Assembly: GCA_002698965.1 (NCBI GenBank)
Contig: PAAT01000140.1
Coordinates: 8,225 to 44,579, forward strand
DNA from: Rhodopirellula sp.
GTDB lineage: Bacteria > Planctomycetota > Planctomycetia > Pirellulales > Pirellulaceae
DNA length: 36,355 nucleotides
Direction: 5' to 3'
A model generated the notes under the pieces. It saw nothing but the letters and a program-made list of their open reading frames with translations. It made no database searches and had not been told where the DNA came from. The position numbers and the translations under genes are program-made. Numbering within the stretch: position 1 is the stretch's first letter; every line of letters starts with the position of its first letter. This document shows positions 34,458 through 36,355 of this stretch, in pieces.

Positions 34458-35801
34458 ATGGATCGTCGTGGTTTTCTAGGATCTTCCGCTGTTAGCGGAT
34501 TCGCAGCCAGCCGCGTTGCACTCTATGAACGCCGGCTAGAAGCTCGGAGCGTTGGCCCCAACGATCGCATTCGGATTGGGATGGTTGGTACCCATGGTCG
34601 CGCGGGGGCATTGATGCGTGTCTTCGCCGGCCAGGGCGACGTCGACGTCGTGGCACTTGCTGATGTCGACCGTCGTTATCACGAAGCAGCCGTTGAAACT
34701 GTGAAGAATATAGCCGGCAACACGCCGAAAGTCTTTACCGACTTTCGTCACATCACCGATGACACCACCATCGATGCCGTCGTTGTTGGTACACCAGACC
34801 ACTGGCATGCAATCCCAACCATTCTGGCCTGTCAGGCAGGTCAAGACGTCTATGTCGAAAAACCCGATGGGCATAACATCCTTGAAGGCCAAACCATGGT
34901 GAGGGCGATGCGTAAATACAAACGAATCGTTCAGATGGGTACACAGGCACGAACGAGTGAGCATTTCCAATCCGCTATTGACTGGATTAGGGACGGACAT
35001 CTAGGCAAGGTCTTAGTGGCCAAAGCTTGGGAGTCAGCCAAACAGGGAAGCATCGGCAAACCGGCAGACTCTTCCCCTCCCGAAGGTGTCGACTACGACT
35101 TTTGGCTTGGCCCTGCACCCAATCGCGCCTTTAATCCTCGTCGTTTTCATGGACACTGGCGTTGGTTCTTTGATTATGGAACTGGCGACTTGGGTAACGA
35201 TGGGGTACACCGTATTGATATCGCCCGATGGGCCCTTGATACTGCAGGTCGAGCTCAGGGCATGGAACCCCTCTACATGCCAACCCGCATCAGCAGCCTC
35301 GGCGGTAAATGGTACTTTGATGATCTGCAGGAATGGCCTGACTCGCTCCAGGCAACGTTTGAATATGGAGATCGAACCAGTGACAAACCAGGCCGATTAC
35401 TGTCTTACGAGATGCGACTGTGGACACCTTACCGTTACAACGATGAAACCGAAGGCGCAATCCTCTACGGAGATAAAGGCTATATCGTTATCGGCAATCG
35501 ACGATGGCGAGCCTTTGATCCCGGCGGAAAGGTGCTTTCGCAAGGGGCCGGGGAAAACGGTGGTGCCAGTCACATGAGGAATTTCCTGGATTGCATGCGT
35601 TCCCGAAAACGTCCTAATGCTGATCTGGAAACCGTAGGACACCCCTCCTCAATCTTATGCCATTCGGCCAACGTATCCTGGCGTTTAGGTCGTCAGGTCA
35701 CCCTCGACCCCAAGACTGAGTTGTTCCTCAACGACGCGGAGGCAAATGCTTTAAGAACTCGCCCAATATACCGCAAGCCGTGGCAACTCCCTCGGATATA
35801 G
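34458..35801 (+). CDS. Gfo/Idh/MocA family NAD(P)-dependent oxidoreductase with Tat-like signal
   Basis: The protein starts with Arg-Arg-Gly-Phe-Leu-Gly, a twin-arginine-type signal, though its hydrophobic segment is short. A Rossmann domain follows from about residue 37 ('Ile-Arg-Ile-Gly-Met-Val-Gly-Thr-His-Gly-Arg-Ala-Gly') with the family's Glu-Lys-Pro motif at about 135 and a catalytic-type His in 'Gly-Asn-Asp-Gly-Val-His-Arg-Ile-Asp' near 258. Members oxidise or reduce sugars and cyclitols; the substrate cannot be told here. Planctomycetes carry many such exported paralogues. GGAG precedes the ATG. It converges with arsC, 30 bases apart. Confidence 0.9.
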   Translation: MDRRGFLGSSAVSGFAASRVALYERRLEARSVGPNDRIRIGMVGTHGRAGALMRVFAGQGDVDVVALADVDRRYHEAAVETVKNIAGNTPKVFTDFRHITDDTTIDAVVVGTPDHWHAIPTILACQAGQDVYVEKPDGHNILEGQTMVRAMRKYKRIVQMGTQARTSEHFQSAIDWIRDGHLGKVLVAKAWESAKQGSIGKPADSSPPEGVDYDFWLGPAPNRAFNPRRFHGHWRWFFDYGTGDLGNDGVHRIDIARWALDTAGRAQGMEPLYMPTRISSLGGKWYFDDLQEWPDSLQATFEYGDRTSDKPGRLLSYEMRLWTPYRYNDETEGAILYGDKGYIVIGNRRWRAFDPGGKVLSQGAGENGGASHMRNFLDCMRSRKRPNADLETVGHPSSILCHSANVSWRLGRQVTLDPKTELFLNDAEANALRTRPIYRKPWQLPRI

Positions 35802-35831
35802 GAACAATCACTAATGGTCGCGCCCGTCGGG

Positions 35832-36251
35832 CTATTCCCCTTTTGCCAGGAACATCTTAATGCGTGCCGAGATTTGATCCCGAATATCGCGGAAGCAAGC
35901 AAGAACCTGTTCCTCGCTCCCAACCGCATCCGCTGGATCCTCGAAGGGCCAATGAACCACAGGGGTATCTCCAGAAAAGACCGGACAACTCTCAGCAGCG
36001 TTATTACACACAGTAACCACCAAATCAAAACTGCAATCTTTATAGGCATCGACATGTTCGCTAACGCCGTCAGTTAAATCAACTCCCAATTCCCGCATGA
36101 CTTCAATCGCCTTAGGGTGTACATATCCCGACGGATCCGAGCCCGCAGAGGCACCCTCCCATTCCCCTTCTGAAAGCAATGGAAACAATCGTTCTGCCAT
36201 TTGACTACGGCATGAGTTACCAGTGCAAAGAACTAATACCTGTTTGCCCAC
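35832..36251 (-). CDS. arsC: Thioredoxin-coupled arsenate reductase ArsC
   Basis: The protein is a low-molecular-weight phosphatase-fold arsenate reductase. It has the Cys-x5-Arg loop (Cys9 to Arg15) and the two further redox cysteines Cys82 and Cys89 at the same spacing as the thioredoxin-type enzyme of Gram-positive bacteria, so it should reduce arsenate to arsenite through a Cys9-Cys82-Cys89 relay reset by thioredoxin. The start is GTG 36251, with GGAGAG six bases upstream. No arsR, arsB or acr3 gene is visible in the short remaining 104 bases, so the rest of an ars cluster, if any, lies outside the window. Confidence 0.92.
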   Translation of the reverse strand: MGKQVLVLCTGNSCRSQMAERLFPLLSEGEWEGASAGSDPSGYVHPKAIEVMRELGVDLTDGVSEHVDAYKDCSFDLVVTVCNNAAESCPVFSGDTPVVHWPFEDPADAVGSEEQVLACFRDIRDQISARIKMFLAKGE

Positions 36252-36355
36252 GGTCTTCTCTCCGACCTATCACATTGATTAAATGAATATTACTTCGAAG
36301 CGTTATTACGTGCTATGAACTGGGAATATGTACGTTTTAAGGACTGCAACACTCG

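Overview
The window looks like a chromosomal segment of a planctomycete, with base composition close to 50% GC by eye. This rests on the gene mix: a T2SS-type cluster with an oversized secretin, Gly/Met-rich BON, YdjY and DUF3500 exported proteins, lipoproteins, a Tat-like Gfo/Idh/MocA oxidoreductase, HemQ, and a dnaG-rpoD pair with a spacer-containing sigma factor. It is inference from protein families; no rRNA or other taxonomic marker was used. I saw no tRNA, rRNA, CRISPR array, insertion sequence or phage gene.

Layout. (1) 1-8882, + strand: a type II secretion / type IV pilus-like assembly cluster. It holds the end of a GspJ-like pseudopilin, GspK, GspL and a GspM protein with a GspC-like tail, then a strong terminator, then a separately transcribed secretin. 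(2) 8944-12685: a lipoprotein, an opposing BON-domain exported protein sharing a bidirectional terminator with it, and a large exported protein of unknown function. (3) 12830-14085: a stand-alone receiver protein with a TTG start, and the coproheme decarboxylase HemQ. (4) 14109-18219, - strand: a possible four-gene run of a TIM-barrel isomerase-like protein, YggS (PLP homeostasis), a heparinase-like protein and a YdjY secreted protein. (5) 18287-24568, + strand: a PLP decarboxylase, a divergent Nramp-like transporter, a CaMKII-association-domain protein, a family 5 uracil-DNA glycosylase, and a secreted HtrA-type protease fused to a LamG-like and a SirB1-like transglutaminase domain. (6) 24639-27675: a DUF3500 protein (-), a multi-zinc-ribbon protein overlapping a leucine-rich-repeat lipoprotein (+), and a second, free-standing SirB1 protein (-). 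(7) 27909-33045, + strand: information processing, with primase DnaG, the primary sigma factor, a coiled-coil/zinc-ribbon protein and GreA. (8) 33089-36251: a Sir2 deacetylase, a GNAT acetyltransferase, a Tat-like Gfo/Idh/MocA oxidoreductase (+) and a thioredoxin-type arsenate reductase (-).

How the genes work together. The first five genes should build one envelope-spanning secretion machine: inner-membrane platform L/M, minor pseudopilins J/K and outer-membrane secretin D. The DnaG, RpoD and GreA genes form a replication/transcription block. The other genes are mostly single housekeeping or envelope functions. The most unusual points are the rearranged secretion cluster (GspM with a cadherin-like and GspC-like tail, GspK with an EF-hand loop, a very long secretin), the three-domain protease-LamG-SirB1 protein with a second SirB1 paralogue nearby, and an Nramp homologue that lacks the canonical metal-binding motif. 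I found no clearly new defence or mobile system.
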